From Hymenobacter qilianensis (lineage in GTDB: Bacteria; Bacteroidota; Bacteroidia; Cytophagales; Hymenobacteraceae), in the NCBI RefSeq assembly GCF_014489555.1, contig NZ_CP060784.1:3038001-3102000 (forward strand): DNA of 64,000 nt. The letters run 5' to 3'. A program made the translations under genes and the position numbers. Below the pieces are notes generated by a model that did not search any database, had not been told where the DNA came from, and worked only from the letters and a program-made list of their open reading frames with translations. Positions 39,274 through 49,585 of this stretch are shown here, one piece after another. Position 1 is the stretch's first letter. Each line of letters begins with the position of its first letter.

Positions 39274-40320
39274 CTAAGCCACGACCTCATAGGTCATGAT
39301 GGGTTTCGACTTGTTTTTGAGGCTTACTTCACCTACCTGCTGGCACTGAAACGATTCTTTTATCTTGTTGTAGGTCGCTTCGGTCACGATAATCTGGCCG
39401 GGCTGGGCCGCGCCCTGAAGGCGCTGGCTTACGTTCACGGTGTCGCCTATCACGGTGTAATCCAGGCGCTTAAGGGAGGCGGAACCGATGTTGCCGGATA
39501 CCATTTCACCGGTGTTGATGCCGATGGAAACCTGGGGCTGGTAGGCCGAGCCATCGGGGAGAGTGCCGGGGCTGGCGGCTATCAAGCTGCGCACCGAGAG
39601 GGCCGCATCGATGGCGCGGTCGAGGTGGTACTCGCCCCGGAATACGGCCATTACGGCGTCGCCCATAAACTTGTCGATGTAGCCGCTGTGGGCGATAATC
39701 TCGCGCACCATCTGGTCGAAGTAGGTATTGAGCATGTTCACCACGTCGCCGGGGGGCAAAACTTCCGACAGCGAGGTGAAGCCGCAGATATCAATGAAAA
39801 CCACCGTAGCCTCAATGCTTTCACTGGCCAGCAGCTTGTTCTCAAAGTCGGGGCGGGCCATGAAGTTGAGCACCGTCTCGTCCACGTACATCTTCAGGAT
39901 ATTGTTTTCCTGAATTGCCTGAAGGGTTTCGCGCAGCTGCTTTACCTGCGCAATGGTCTTCTCGATAGTCAGCTCCAAATCGTTGAAATCGACGGGCTTG
40001 CACACAAAGTCGAAGGCGCCCCGGTTCATGGCCGTGCGGATGTTCTGCATGTCGCCGTAGGCCGACACCATCACCGTTTTGATAGCCGTATGCGCCTCGT
40101 GCAGCTTGGTGAGCATGGTGAGCCCATCCATCACCGGCATATTGATATCAGACAGAATGATGTCCGTATCGGGGTTTTCGGCCACGCGGGTGAGGGCCTC
40201 CTGTCCATTGCTGGCAAATAGAAACTCGTATTGGTTTTCCCGAATTTTGCGCCTGAATTTCTGCTTGATCAGCAGCTCCAGATCGGCTTCGTCGTCAACA
40301 ACTAAAATCTTTGTTTTCAT
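39274..40320 (-). CDS. Response regulator with class III adenylate cyclase output
   Basis: 348-aa cytoplasmic signalling protein. Residues 1-125 are a receiver domain (ILVVDDEADLELLI with the acidic pair, phosphoacceptor Asp in ILSDINMPVMDGL, Lys in FVCKPVDF). A short helical linker follows, then a nucleotidyl cyclase domain (about 165-348). Metal-binding Asp residues lie in VVFIDICGFTSLSE and FMGDAVMAVF, and the substrate-selecting pair is Lys (YIDKFMGD) with Asp-Thr (YTVIGDTVNVS), the adenylate-cyclase pattern. It probably makes cAMP in response to phosphorylation. It overlaps the receiver-only gene upstream by four bases. No sensor kinase is adjacent. Confidence 0.93.
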   Translation of the reverse strand: MKTKILVVDDEADLELLIKQKFRRKIRENQYEFLFASNGQEALTRVAENPDTDIILSDINMPVMDGLTMLTKLHEAHTAIKTVMVSAYGDMQNIRTAMNRGAFDFVCKPVDFNDLELTIEKTIAQVKQLRETLQAIQENNILKMYVDETVLNFMARPDFENKLLASESIEATVVFIDICGFTSLSEVLPPGDVVNMLNTYFDQMVREIIAHSGYIDKFMGDAVMAVFRGEYHLDRAIDAALSVRSLIAASPGTLPDGSAYQPQVSIGINTGEMVSGNIGSASLKRLDYTVIGDTVNVSQRLQGAAQPGQIIVTEATYNKIKESFQCQQVGEVSLKNKSKPIMTYEVVA

Positions 40321-40700
40321 GCCTTTTCCATGGAAATCAACCTTTCCTTTAGGGCGGTGAAGTCTACTGGTTTGGTAAGGAAATCGTTGGCTCCCAGCTG
40401 CATAGCTTGGCGATGACTTTCCTGGTCCGCGTAGGCCGTAATCATCATAACCGTGGGCGGGGGCGGCGTGGGGTGCTCCTGCTTGATGCGCCTAAGCAGC
40501 TCCAAGCCGCTCATGCCGGGCATATTGATATCAGAGAGAATGAGAACAACCTCCGAAAAATGCTCATTCAGGTACTTTAGGGCCTCTTCGCCGGAGTAGG
40601 CAAAATCGAAGGAGAAAGTGCCATTGCGGATTTCTCGCCGAAAACGCTGCTCAAATAGCTGGCGCACGTCTGGCTCATCATCAACTACTAATATTTTCAT
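40317..40700 (-). CDS. Single-domain response regulator
   Basis: 127-aa stand-alone receiver domain starting MKILVVDDEPDV, with Asp in LILSDINMPGMSGLELL, Thr/Ala switch region in VMMITAYADQ and Lys in FLTKPVDF. An in-frame ATG lies one codon earlier, and a still longer upstream extension is Ser-rich and unlikely. Its stop overlaps the start of the cyclase response regulator (ATGA), so the two form a coupled operon and may share a kinase or act in a phosphorelay. Confidence 0.93.
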   Translation of the reverse strand: MKILVVDDEPDVRQLFEQRFRREIRNGTFSFDFAYSGEEALKYLNEHFSEVVLILSDINMPGMSGLELLRRIKQEHPTPPPPTVMMITAYADQESHRQAMQLGANDFLTKPVDFTALKERLISMEKA

Positions 40701-40962
40701 CATGGCGAAGGTAGTACTACTGGAAGATGATTTTGTCTTTAAAGCGGCAAATAACCTAGCCATCAAAAGTAAGCTTCTGACATTAGTAAATAAGCTGTCT
40801 TTTGGCTAAGCCGCTACAACTGATTTGAACGGTATAAATGCGGAATGAGATTAAGTAAAATCAATACGAAACAGAGTGAAGCACAGACGGTGCTAATGGT
40901 TGCAGGAATGATAGGATAAACGGTTGTATAATAATAAATAAGAACGTCATGTAAATAAGACC

Positions 40963-41054
40963 GTCATGCAGAGCGCAGCGAAGCATCTCGCTCGCGGTAG
41001 GGGGATTACTAATCTGACTAAACATGCGAGATGCTTCGCTGCGCTCTGCATGAC
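40963..41054. repeat. Palindromic intergenic repeat (R8)
   Basis: GTCATGCAGAGCGCAGCGAAGC and its exact complement, in the gap between the response-regulator operon and the RND pump. Confidence 0.93.
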
Positions 41055-41083
41055 CGCCATTTGGTGGCATTAAAGGATTGCAC

Positions 41084-44000
41084 TTAAGGAGAGCTTCGCA
41101 ACAAAAAATTAACTAACCGCAGGTGCCGGATTCTGGTCGGGGAGCGGCGTGAAAGGTGGCGCATCCAGAGAGGAAGTAAGGGCGGGGCGGAGTGGTTTTG
41201 GCGGTATTGCTCCAGGGCTTTGCGACCCAGCAACCGGAACACAACCGGCGTGACGATAATATCGAGCAGGGTGGAGGATAAAAGCCCCCAAGTATGACCA
41301 CGGCAACCGGATACAGGATTTCCTTGCCGGGCGCATCTTTAGCCAATGTCAGCGGCACCAGTGCCAGAGCTGCTACCAAAGCTGTCATCAATACAGGCAC
41401 CAAGCGCTCTAGGGAGCCACGCATAATCATCTTGTCAGAGAACGATTCGCCTTCTTTTTCCACTAGATGGATGTAATGGGAAATCATCATAATGCCGTTG
41501 CGCGAGGCAATGCCGGTGAGCGTGATAAAGCCGACCAGCGAGGCAATGCTGAGCGTGCCGCCCGTGAGCAGCACCGCCGCTACCGAGCCGATGAGCGCCA
41601 GCGGAATGTTGAGCATAATCTGGGCGACGAGCAGCCAAGATTTGAAGTGGGCATACAGCACCAGAAAAATACCCCCAACGAGAACAAGCTCAGCCACAGG
41701 ATCTTACTGCTGGCTGCCTGCTGGCTTTCAAATTGCCCCCATACGTGAGGTAGTAACCCGTAGGCAGCTTTACCTGCTCGCGGATGCGCTGTTGCATTTC
41801 CTGCACCGCGCTGCCTAGGTCGCGGCCGGCTACGTTGGCGGAGATGGTGATGCGGCGCTGGGTGTTTTCGTGGTTGATGGTATTAGGGCCGGGCTCGTAG
41901 CTGACGTCGGCCACGGCGCTGACCGGCACGAAGCCGCCGCTGGGCGTTTCGAGGCGGGTGGCGGCAATCTGGTTGAGGTCGGCGCGCAGGGAGTCGGGCA
42001 GCTTCACGATAAGCTCGAAGCTTTGCTGGCCCTGCAAAATGCGCGACACCACGGCGCCCTGAAACAGGGTTTCCAGATCCTGCACTACCTCGCCGCGCGG
42101 CAAACCCAGGGCTCGGATAGCATCTTCGCGGGGCCGGATAAGCAGTTGCGGCACCTGCACTTGCTTCTCGACCTGCAAATCGACTACCCCCGGCACCGTG
42201 GCGGCCACGTCGCGGACTTCATTAGCGAAGCGCCTCAATTCCAGCAAGTCATTGCCAAAAACCTTGATGGCGACCTGTGCCCGCACGCCCGACAGCAGGT
42301 GGTCGAGGCGGTGGGAGATGGGCTGGCCCACGTTCACGCTGACGCCTTGCAGCAGGCTCAGGCGCTGGCGCAGATCGGTTAGAATAACGTCTTTTTCGCG
42401 GCGCTCCAAGCCTTGTTTCTCCAACTCTTCGTCGGTTTTGAAGGCTACCTCAATCTCCGAGTTGTTCACCGATTCGGCGTGCTCGTCCAGCTCGGCGCGG
42501 CCGGTACGGCGGGCGGTGTAAGCTACTTCCGGCACTTGCAGCATCTGCTTTTCGGCAATGGTGCCGAGGCGGTTCGACTCGGCCAGGGACGTGCCAGCGG
42601 GGGCCGAAAAGTTGACGGTAAGCGAGCCTTCGTTGAAGGGTGGCAAAAACTCGGTTCCGAAGAAAGGCACCGTGGCTGCCGCCAGCACAAATAATAGTCC
42701 TGTTGTGCCCAGAATCAGCTTGGGATGCCGAAAGCCGAAGCTGAGCAGCCGCGTATCCTTCGCCTTCAGCCAGCGCACCAGACGGCTGTCCTGCTCGGCG
42801 TGCATCTTCATTTTGGGCAATAGATAGTAGCACAGCACCGGCGTCACGGTGAGCGAAACGAACAGCGACGCGATGATGCTGGTAATGTAAGCCACGCCCA
42901 GGGGGGCAAAAATCCGCCCTTCCATGCCGGATAGCGCAAACAGCGGCAGGAACACGAGCACCACGATAATGGTGGCGTACACGATGGAGTTGCGCACCTC
43001 CGAGGAAGCCTCATAAATCACCTGCAAAGCCGGCCGTGGCTGGGGTAGTAGCCGGTTCTCGCGCAGGCGCCGGAACACGTTTTCCACGTCTACAATGGCG
43101 TCATCGACCAGCTCGCCGATGGCAATGGCCAGGCCGCCCAGCGTGAGCGTGTTGATAGAAATGCCCCCCAGCTTAAAAACTAGGGCCGTAACGAGCAGAG
43201 ATAACGGGATGGCCGTGAGCGAGATAAGCGTAGTGCGCACGTTCAGCAAAAACGCGAACAGCACAATCACCACTAGAATAGCACCGTCGCGCAGGGCTTC
43301 TTCCACGTTGGTGAGCGAGGCGTTGATGAACTCAGCCTGCTGAAACAAACGGGTATTAAACCGCACATCGGCGGGCAGGGAAGGCTGCAAGTCGGCGAGG
43401 GCAGCTTCGATCTGGCGGGTGAGCTCGGGGGTGCTGGCGCCGGGCTGTTTTTCGATGCTGAGAATAACGGCCGGCTGGCCGTTTACGCTGCCGTCGCCGC
43501 GCTTAAAACGCCCCCCAAACTGCACCGTGGCCACCTGCTTCACCGTGACCGGCGAGCCGTTGCGGTAGCTCACGATAATGTTCTCGATATCCTCCACCGA
43601 GCGCAGCCGACCCAGGTTGCGAATGAGAACTTCGGAGCCGTTGCGGTCGAAGAAATTGCCCGTAGTGTTCAGGTTCGACTGGCGCAGGGCTTCTTCCAGC
43701 TGATTAATAGTCAGGCCGGTAGCATTAAGGCGGGGCAAATCAACCAGCACTTGATACTGGCGCTGCTCGCCCCCAATTGGGATGACCTGAGCTACGCCGG
43801 CGATGCTGAGCAGGCGCTGGCGCACGGTATAATCGGCGAGGGTGCGCAAGTCGGCGGCGGAAGTGCGTTGTTGGGGCGTTGATGGGTTCTGGGGGGCAAT
43901 TGTGTCCTTTTTGGTGGGCTGCTCGTAGCCGCTGGTGAGGCCGACGAGCATAATCTGGCCCATCACGGAAGAAATAGGACCCAGCACTGGCGAAATTCCC

Positions 44001-44368
44001 TCGGGTAATTGCTCCTGCACGGTTTGTAGCTTCTCGCTCACAATCTGGCGGGCCGTGAAAATGTCGGTGCCGTAGTTGAATTCGATGAACACCATGCCCA
44101 GGCCCACGGCCGAGTTGGAGCGCACCGCCTCCACGCCGGTGGCGCCGTTCAGGGCCGTTTCGACGGGCCGCGTCACGAGAGCTTCTACCTCTTCCGGTGC
44201 CATGCCGGGCGCCTCCAAGAATACCGTCACACGGGGACGATCCAGGTCGGGTAGCACGTCCACGGGCAGGCCGCGCAGGGTAGCAAAGCCCCCCACAAGC
44301 AGCGCCAGCGCGAAGGCCAGGGTGAGCAGGCGGTTTTCGAGAGAAAAACGAATGATGCGGTCGAGCAT
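41084..44368 (-). CDS. CusA/CzcA-type heavy-metal efflux RND permease (three frameshifts here)
   Basis: Inner-membrane proton-driven metal pump. The N-terminus [21 protein letters not shown], then [17 protein letters not shown], are typical of the HME-RND family. TM4 carries [19 protein letters not shown], with the acidic residues of proton relay. Three one-base losses near the C-terminus split it: 41736-41740 (restoring [17 protein letters not shown]), 41672-41676 ([15 protein letters not shown]) and 41285-41289 ([19 protein letters not shown]). Repaired length is 1095 aa; the last 20 or so residues are uncertain. Neighbouring CopA, cupredoxin and metal-binding lipoprotein genes point to copper or silver. 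Four upstream G6/C6 tracts in the same gene are intact. Confidence 0.93.
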
Positions 44369-44396
44369 AGTAGGAGGACGAGTTATTCTGGCGGGG

Positions 44397-44437
44397 CCTC
44401 ACCCTCGGCCCCTCTCTTAGGGGAGAGGGGAGCCACG
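44397..44437. repeat. CCTCACC-type repeat copy
   Basis: CCTCACCCTCGGCCCCTCTCTTAGG followed by GGAGAGGGGAGCC. It sits just upstream of the RND gene start. Confidence 0.65.
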
Positions 44438-44477
44438 ACGGTTTGGGGTTTAGAGGGAGTTTGTATTCAAACAGGTG

Positions 44478-44566
44478 GTCATGCAACGCGAAGCATCTCG
44501 CTCGCGGTCGTTGGAGTTACCGCTGCAACATCAGCAAGCGAGATGCTTCGCGTTGCTCTGCATGAC
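44478..44566. repeat. Palindromic intergenic repeat (R9)
   Basis: Shortened left arm (GTCATGCAACGCGAAGC) against GCTTCGCGTTGCTCTGCATGAC; the right arm has a few extra bases. It lies between the adaptor and the pump genes of the same operon. Confidence 0.87.
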
Positions 44567-44590
44567 CACTTGTTTGGAGTGTAAATATTC

Positions 44591-45753
44591 TTACTGGTTC
44601 AAGTACACGGACTTGAGCTGGTAGGTATTCTGGGTGACTACCCGCTCGTTTTCGGTCAGGCCTTCAGCAATGGTGGTTTGCTGATCATCGGCGGCGCTGG
44701 GGCGGATGTAGCGGAGCTTGAAGACCTCGGGGGCCGTGTGCACGAATACCGCCGGGCGGCCCCCAACGTCGGTGACGGCGCTGGTGGGCACGGTAAGCTG
44801 GGCTTCGGCGCCGCGGGTTTGCACGCGCACATTCACGCTCTGGCCGGGTCGGAGCGCGGAGCTGCCTTGCACAGACAGCACCAGTTCGCGGGCCTGATTC
44901 ACGGGGTTGACCACATTGCTAAACGACACTAAGCGAGCCGGAGCTGAGACTCCATCTTGCAGACCTTCAATGACAAAGCGGCCGGCTTCATTGACCTGCT
45001 TCATGTCGGCGGCGAATACCTGCGCCTGCACATACAGCTGGCTGGGGTTGATGACGCGCAGCAGCTCATCGCCCTGGTTTACCTGCTGCCCCACAGCCAG
45101 CCCGAATACATCGACGGTGCCAGTAATGGGCGCCCGCAGCTCGACGCGGCGCTGGCTGCTTTGGTTGTTCAGAATGCCAGCATTCTGGCGGGCCTGGCGC
45201 AGGCGCAGCTCGGCGGATACTACGTCTTTGCGGGCCGCTATGTCCTCGATGCTTTTGAGGCGGGCGTAATCCTGTTGGGCTCCGCGCAATTCGGCCTGGG
45301 CGTTGGCGCGGTCGGTGGCCAGCCCGATTTGCTCGGTGGCTGCCAGCGTCTGATCGAGTATCGCCAGCACTTGGCCGGCCTTCACGTTCTGGCCCACGCG
45401 CACATTCAGGGTTACTAAGCGCCCAGTTTGGGGCGCTACCACGCGGCCTTCGCCACCGGGCGCCGCCGTGACCTGGCCGAGCAAAGTACGGCGCGTGAGC
45501 AACGTATCAGAAGCAACCAGCTGGGTGCGAATCTCAAACAAAAACTGGCTTTCCTTGGGCATAATCACCTCATCGGGAGCGCCCGAGCTAACACCGGACG
45601 CACCGGCGGCGGTTTCGCCGTGGTCTTCGCCGCCGTGGGCCGCCAGCGGGCGCGGCGGGGCAGAAAAATTGCGAATAGGCCGCAAAGCAGCGTTGTCAGC
45701 AGCAGGCTGGCCGCTTTCCAGTGGCGGAAGGATGATTTGGGGGGCGTTTTCAT
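44591..45753 (-). CDS. RND periplasmic adaptor (HlyD/CusB-like, frameshifted here)
   Basis: Membrane-fusion protein linking the pump to the TolC channel. Repair at 45664-45668 (A5 on the plus strand, six T needed on the coding strand) joins the signal-like start MKTPPKSSFRHWKAASLLL to SAPPRPLAAHGGEDHGE and gives 387 aa. The lipoyl half-motifs and hairpin are clear (LNVRVGQNVKAGQVLAILDQ and later VDVFGLAVGQQVNQGDELL). The beta-barrel domain follows, and the protein ends NTYQLKSVYLNQ. The AHGGEDHGET stretch is shared with the next gene upstream. The start overlaps that gene's stop by four bases. Confidence 0.9.
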
Positions 45754-46346
45754 GAGTGTACCAAGGGCGGTTGAGCGGTGGTGACGCGAGTGCGGCGGCG
45801 CAGGAGCAGGGCCGTGAGGGCGACGCCCGCCAAAAAGCCCCCCAGTAGCAGCAAACCCATTTTACATGTCAAGAAAGGTTCGGCAGTGAGCACTGCTGCA
45901 ACGGGCAGTTCCTTACCTACTTCGATGCCTTTAAGGAGCATCAGATCGGCTCGCTTATCGGCTACTATATTCACCGTGAGGCCGTAAGCCTTGTTGGCAG
46001 GAAACTGACCTTCCACCAGATACTCGCCGGGGCCTTGGGGAGTGGCCGCGAATTGGAGCTTGTCGTTTTCGGGAACCGTGAAGGTGAGACGGGCGCCGGA
46101 AATGGGCGCGTTGGTGGCAAAGTCCGACACGAATAGGCGCAGGTGAGCCGGCTCGCCGGCCTTTATCGGCTCGTAGCGCAGCAGCAACTCAAACTGCGCC
46201 GACTGGCTCGTAACCGAGAAATACTGTGCGCCTGCCGCCGTGGCCGTGGCGGTTTCGCCATGGTCTTCGCCACCGTGGGCAGTGGCTGCGGGCGCCCCGA
46301 AACCGAGAAGGCCAAGCAGCAGAAAGACAAACAGATACGTTTTCAT
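45750..46346 (-). CDS. Membrane-anchored YtkA-like protein of the metal-efflux operon
   Basis: 198-aa envelope protein with a Sec signal (MKTYLFVFLLLGLLGFG...TAHGG), a His/acid patch AHGGEDHGET directly after it, an immunoglobulin-like beta domain (about 60-150) and a C-terminal membrane helix (MGLLLLGGFLAGVALTALLL) with an Arg-rich cytoplasmic end. The beta domain resembles FixH/YtkA-type domains in layout, but this is only pattern-level. It lies between TolC and the adaptor, overlapping both by four bases, so a role in metal capture or pump assembly is an inference. Confidence 0.75.
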   Translation of the reverse strand: MKTYLFVFLLLGLLGFGAPAATAHGGEDHGETATATAAGAQYFSVTSQSAQFELLLRYEPIKAGEPAHLRLFVSDFATNAPISGARLTFTVPENDKLQFAATPQGPGEYLVEGQFPANKAYGLTVNIVADKRADLMLLKGIEVGKELPVAAVLTAEPFLTCKMGLLLLGGFLAGVALTALLLRRRTRVTTAQPPLVHS

Positions 46347-47579
46347 TGGCCGCGTAAAAAGTTGAGTTGAATAAGCGCTTCCTGGTAGCCGCGCACTGCG
46401 TCGAGGTAGTCGGTGCGGATTTGGAAGGCCTGATTAACGCTCTGCACAAACAGGTAGTAGCTCACTTCCCCGGCCCGAAACAAGCGCTGGGCCGTGCTGA
46501 CGATCGTTCTGGACTGGGGCAAGCCAGTTTGCTGAAAATAGCGCACACTGGCCTCGAACTTAGCTACGTCGGCCAGAGCCTGCTGGTACTCCCGGCTGAC
46601 TTCCAGCGTGGTAGCGGCGCGCTGGGCGAGCGAAGCCTGCAAGCGGGCATCGGCGGCCTGCACCTGCGAGCGGTAGGTCCAGAAGTACAGCGGCAGCGAC
46701 AAGCCCGCCTGAAAACGGTTCCGGACCGGCGAATCCCGCTCGCCCTGATTCTGGTAGCCAAGCACCACACCCGGCAGCGCCCGTGCCCGCGCCAGCCGCA
46801 GGTTCAGCCGACTCACCTCAATGTTTTGTAAAGCAAACGCCAGCTGCGGATTGGCTTGCAGCTGCGCGCTATCGGGGGCGCTACAGCGTTGGTGGGGGGC
46901 AAAACTACGGTGCCTAGGGCCATCAGGTCGGGACCGGTGGCCAGCTCGGCGGTGGGCTGGCCCAGCAATAAGCCCAGCCGGGCCTGGGCGGCGCGGCGGT
47001 CGGCGGTGGCTTGCTGGAGGCGGTTGGCGGCCTGCCGCGACTCAGCCTCGGTGCTCACGCGCTGCAAATAATCGACTTCGCCGGCGTTGTAGAGGCGCTC
47101 CGAGGCGGCGGCGAGCGTACGCAGCAGGCTATCCTGACTGGCAAGTTGGCGCTGCTGGGCTTCAGCTATTTGCAGGGCCAGATAGCTCAGGCGCACCTCG
47201 CGCTGCACGGTATTGCGGCTGATCTGCTGGTTGCGCTGGGCCAGCGTCACTTGCGCCCGCCCCACCTGGGCCTGGCGCGTGTAGACGGTTGGAAACTCGA
47301 AGGTTTGCTGAGCGCCCAACGTGTAAAATGCGCCCGTGGGACTTTCCACGATAACCCCGGATTAATCAGCGAAAAAGCCCCCCGACGCAAGGCCTCCTGC
47401 TCGCGCTGCTCCGCCCCCGACTGCCGCAGCGCCGGGCTCACCCGCAACGCGCCCGCCAGGGCGCTATCAAGGCTGAGCACTTGCTGAGCGTGCGCCGGTA
47501 GCGTAAGCGCTACAACTCCAAGCGCTAAGAGCACCTTTAGTTGCAGGAATTTTGATGGATATGTTAGGAGATCTTTCAC
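46343..47579 (-). CDS. TolC family outer-membrane efflux channel (two frameshifts here)
   Basis: Outer-membrane exit duct of the RND system, 412 aa after two repairs: 47355-47358 (C4 for C5, restoring LINPGVIVESPTGAFYTL) and 46874-46878 (G5 for G6, restoring AVAPPDSAQLQANPQL). It has a Sec signal ending LPAHAQQ and two long helical repeats: first LSYLALQIAEAQQRQL and LYNAGEVDYLQRVSTEAESRQA, second QALADVAKFEASVRYF and LFRAGEVSYYLFVQSV. The paired LYNAGEVDYLQ/LFRAGEVSYYLF is the usual internal repeat of the family. Two C6/G6 tracts (47378 and 46892 areas) are intact. Confidence 0.92.
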
Positions 47580-47633
47580 TGAGAAATGAGCCTACTGTTA
47601 CTTCTTATCCCTGTCTTTGATTCCCACCCGTTC

Positions 47634-47836
47634 GTCATGCAGAGCGGTAGCGAAGCATCTCGCGTGCGGTCGTCTGAATTAGTAAATCATCCAAATAGAA
47701 CGTCATGCTGAGCGGAGTCGAAGCATCTCTACTAGTTACTAATCTCAACGAAGCGGCAGAGATGCTTCGACTCCGCTCAGCATGACAATACCGTTGCAAC
47801 CAAACACGCGAGATGCTTCGCTCCGCTCTGCATGAC
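47634..47836. repeat. Palindromic intergenic repeat, nested copy (R10)
   Basis: Outer arm GTCATGCAGAGCGGTAGCGAAGC pairs with GCTTCGCTCCGCTCTGCATGAC. Inside, 47702-47786 is a perfect copy of the second type (GTCATGCTGAGCGGAGTCGA). The nesting is the same as in R1. Confidence 0.92.
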
Positions 47837-47847
47837 GTTCTAGCGGC

Positions 47848-48914
47848 TTAGCTTTTCTTCACTAAGTCCATGTTGCAGACGGGGCACTTGCCGGGCTGGG
47901 TGCTGGCGCTGCCTTCGCACTTCATGGGGCATTCGTAGGTAGCGGCCGCTGTGGCGCCAGCGGCTGGGGCTACGTTCACGGTGAAGTCGGAGGTATGGAT
48001 TTGCCCCCATGATTAAACTGGAGGAACACGCGGTACACGCCAGCTTGCTCGAAGCCCGTTTGAAAGCCCACGCTGGGGCCGCGGCTAGTGCCGGCGTCGC
48101 CGGGATGCACGTGCAGGTACTTTTCCGTGTCCTCGCTGATAATGACCATGTGGCCTAGGGCGCCAAGGTAGTTGTCGAGGTTGGTGACGGGCTGGCCGTT
48201 GCGGCTAATGTTTACTTGCAGAGCCAGGGGCTGACCAACCTTCACAGACTTGTCGAAGGATAAAACGGCCTCATAACCATCTTTCTGCCAGCGCATTTGG
48301 TCTTTCGTAAACTTCACAGGCGCTTTCTTCGTGCCGGCTACAGTTAATTGCTGGCGACCCAGTTGATGGGCGCCGCCCTCGGGCTGATAGTCTTGGTAGA
48401 GCACGTAGTCGCCGCCGGTTTTGAAGGTGAAGGGCACGTTGTACTTGCCATCCGCCGTGAACTCGGGGTGTTCGTGGAAGAACTCCGACAGGTCTTTGCT
48501 CACGATAATGAGGTGCATTTTCTTCTCGTGCACTACAGCCAGCGGCACGGGGGCTTTTTCCTGCCCTTCAATCTGAGGCAGAAAGGACAGCGTGACGGGC
48601 TGCCCGGCGGTGGGTTGCGCGGGCTGAGAGGAAAATACCATGCGGTAGGTTTTGCCGTCGTTGTTGGCGCCGTCGGTGTGCTCCAGGTTCATGCCGCACT
48701 TGGGGCATTTGCCGGGCTCGTTGCTCACTACTTCCGGGTGCATGGGGCAGGTGTATTGGTGCTCGCCGGAGTGGGCGGCACCGGCTTCAGCCGCATGGTC
48801 ATGATCGTGGCCATCGGCGGCGGTTTGGGAGCCGGTGGAAGGCTTGTCGGAGCAGCTGGTGGTAGAGAATGTTAGGCCGGCCAGGAGCAGGCCTAAGGGG
48901 AACAGGGTTTTCAT
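47848..48914 (-). CDS. Lipoprotein with two heavy-metal-binding domains (frameshifted here)
   Basis: Envelope metal-binding lipoprotein, 355 aa after repair at 48004-48008 (C5 for C6, restoring FNHGGQIHTSDFTV). The lipobox is in TFSTTSCSDK, followed by a His-rich linker (DGHDHDHAAEAG). A first CPMHPEV...CPKCGMNLE zinc-ribbon-like metal-binding domain lies at about 54-80. A central beta-sandwich carries FHEHPEF and YLHVHPGD. The repaired C-terminus adds a second, similar module, YECPMKCEG...KCPVCNMDLVKK. Without the repair the second module is hidden beyond a false stop. It is probably a copper/silver buffer delivering metal to the efflux pump. Confidence 0.9.
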
Positions 48915-49025
48915 AAAGAGAGGTTTGGGTAAGCGAAACAGATTGCCCTGGGGGGCTTTTTTGAAGCAGTAATAGACGGGATGGGGGCGTTAAGATGGCG
49001 AAGCCGAAGGCCGGAAAGGCACGCA

Positions 49026-49073
49026 AAAAGGTCCGCGCCAACCCACGGCTAAGCCGGGGCAGCGCGGACCTTT
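49026..49073 (-). terminator. Rho-independent terminator
   Basis: On the minus strand AAAGGTCCGCGC pairs with its complement and is followed by five T. It lies 15 bp after the stop of the His-rich gene. Confidence 0.88.
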
Positions 49074-49087
49074 GCAGACGCGAAACC

Positions 49088-49585
49088 TTAAATTGTGAGC
49101 GAACCGATAAATACTCGGATATCCGGAATCTTGGGCTTGAGGTGGGCAGGCGGCACCAGCAAAACCGGCATCGTGCGGTCCCAAGCCTCGAAATGAGCCA
49201 ACGCGAAGCTGCTGGCCGGCGGCAGCGCCAAATACAGCGGCGACATAGCCTTGTCGAGGCTAAGCTTGGGCGGGTGTGTTAGCGACGCGAAAAACGTCGA
49301 GGTTTTGTCGCGGCAGCACTCGTCTTTCTGTCCTTGCTCGTCGCCTGAAGCTTGGTCCTGATCGTGATGATGAGCTGTGGCTTTATGCTCGTGCGTGTTG
49401 TGGCTATGAGCTGACGTACCAGCCGCGTGGCTGTGCTGCTCCGCGGCGACCGCCAGATGCTGGGGCAGACTACGGGCCTGCACGCCGAAGCACAAGCACA
49501 GAAACTGCACCGCGAACACGCTCAGAAAGACCCCCAGCAAGCTGGCGGCCACTCGGCGACGAACGGGGGCAGTGAGTTTGTACAT
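49088..49585 (-). CDS. His-rich secreted protein (HYC_CC_PP-like)
   Basis: 165-aa protein with an N-terminal membrane/signal segment (LLGVFLSVFAVQFLCLCFG), a His cluster (HSHAAGTSAHSHNTHEH), a Cys pair (KDECCRD) and a C-terminal region with PP motifs (LVPPAHL). The layout of His residues, a CC pair and PP is that of the HYC_CC_PP group seen beside metal-handling genes in Bacteroidota; this is a resemblance noted by eye. The surroundings (copper efflux, CopA) favour metal sensing or binding. Confidence 0.72.
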   Translation of the reverse strand: MYKLTAPVRRRVAASLLGVFLSVFAVQFLCLCFGVQARSLPQHLAVAAEQHSHAAGTSAHSHNTHEHKATAHHHDQDQASGDEQGQKDECCRDKTSTFFASLTHPPKLSLDKAMSPLYLALPPASSFALAHFEAWDRTMPVLLVPPAHLKPKIPDIRVFIGSLTI

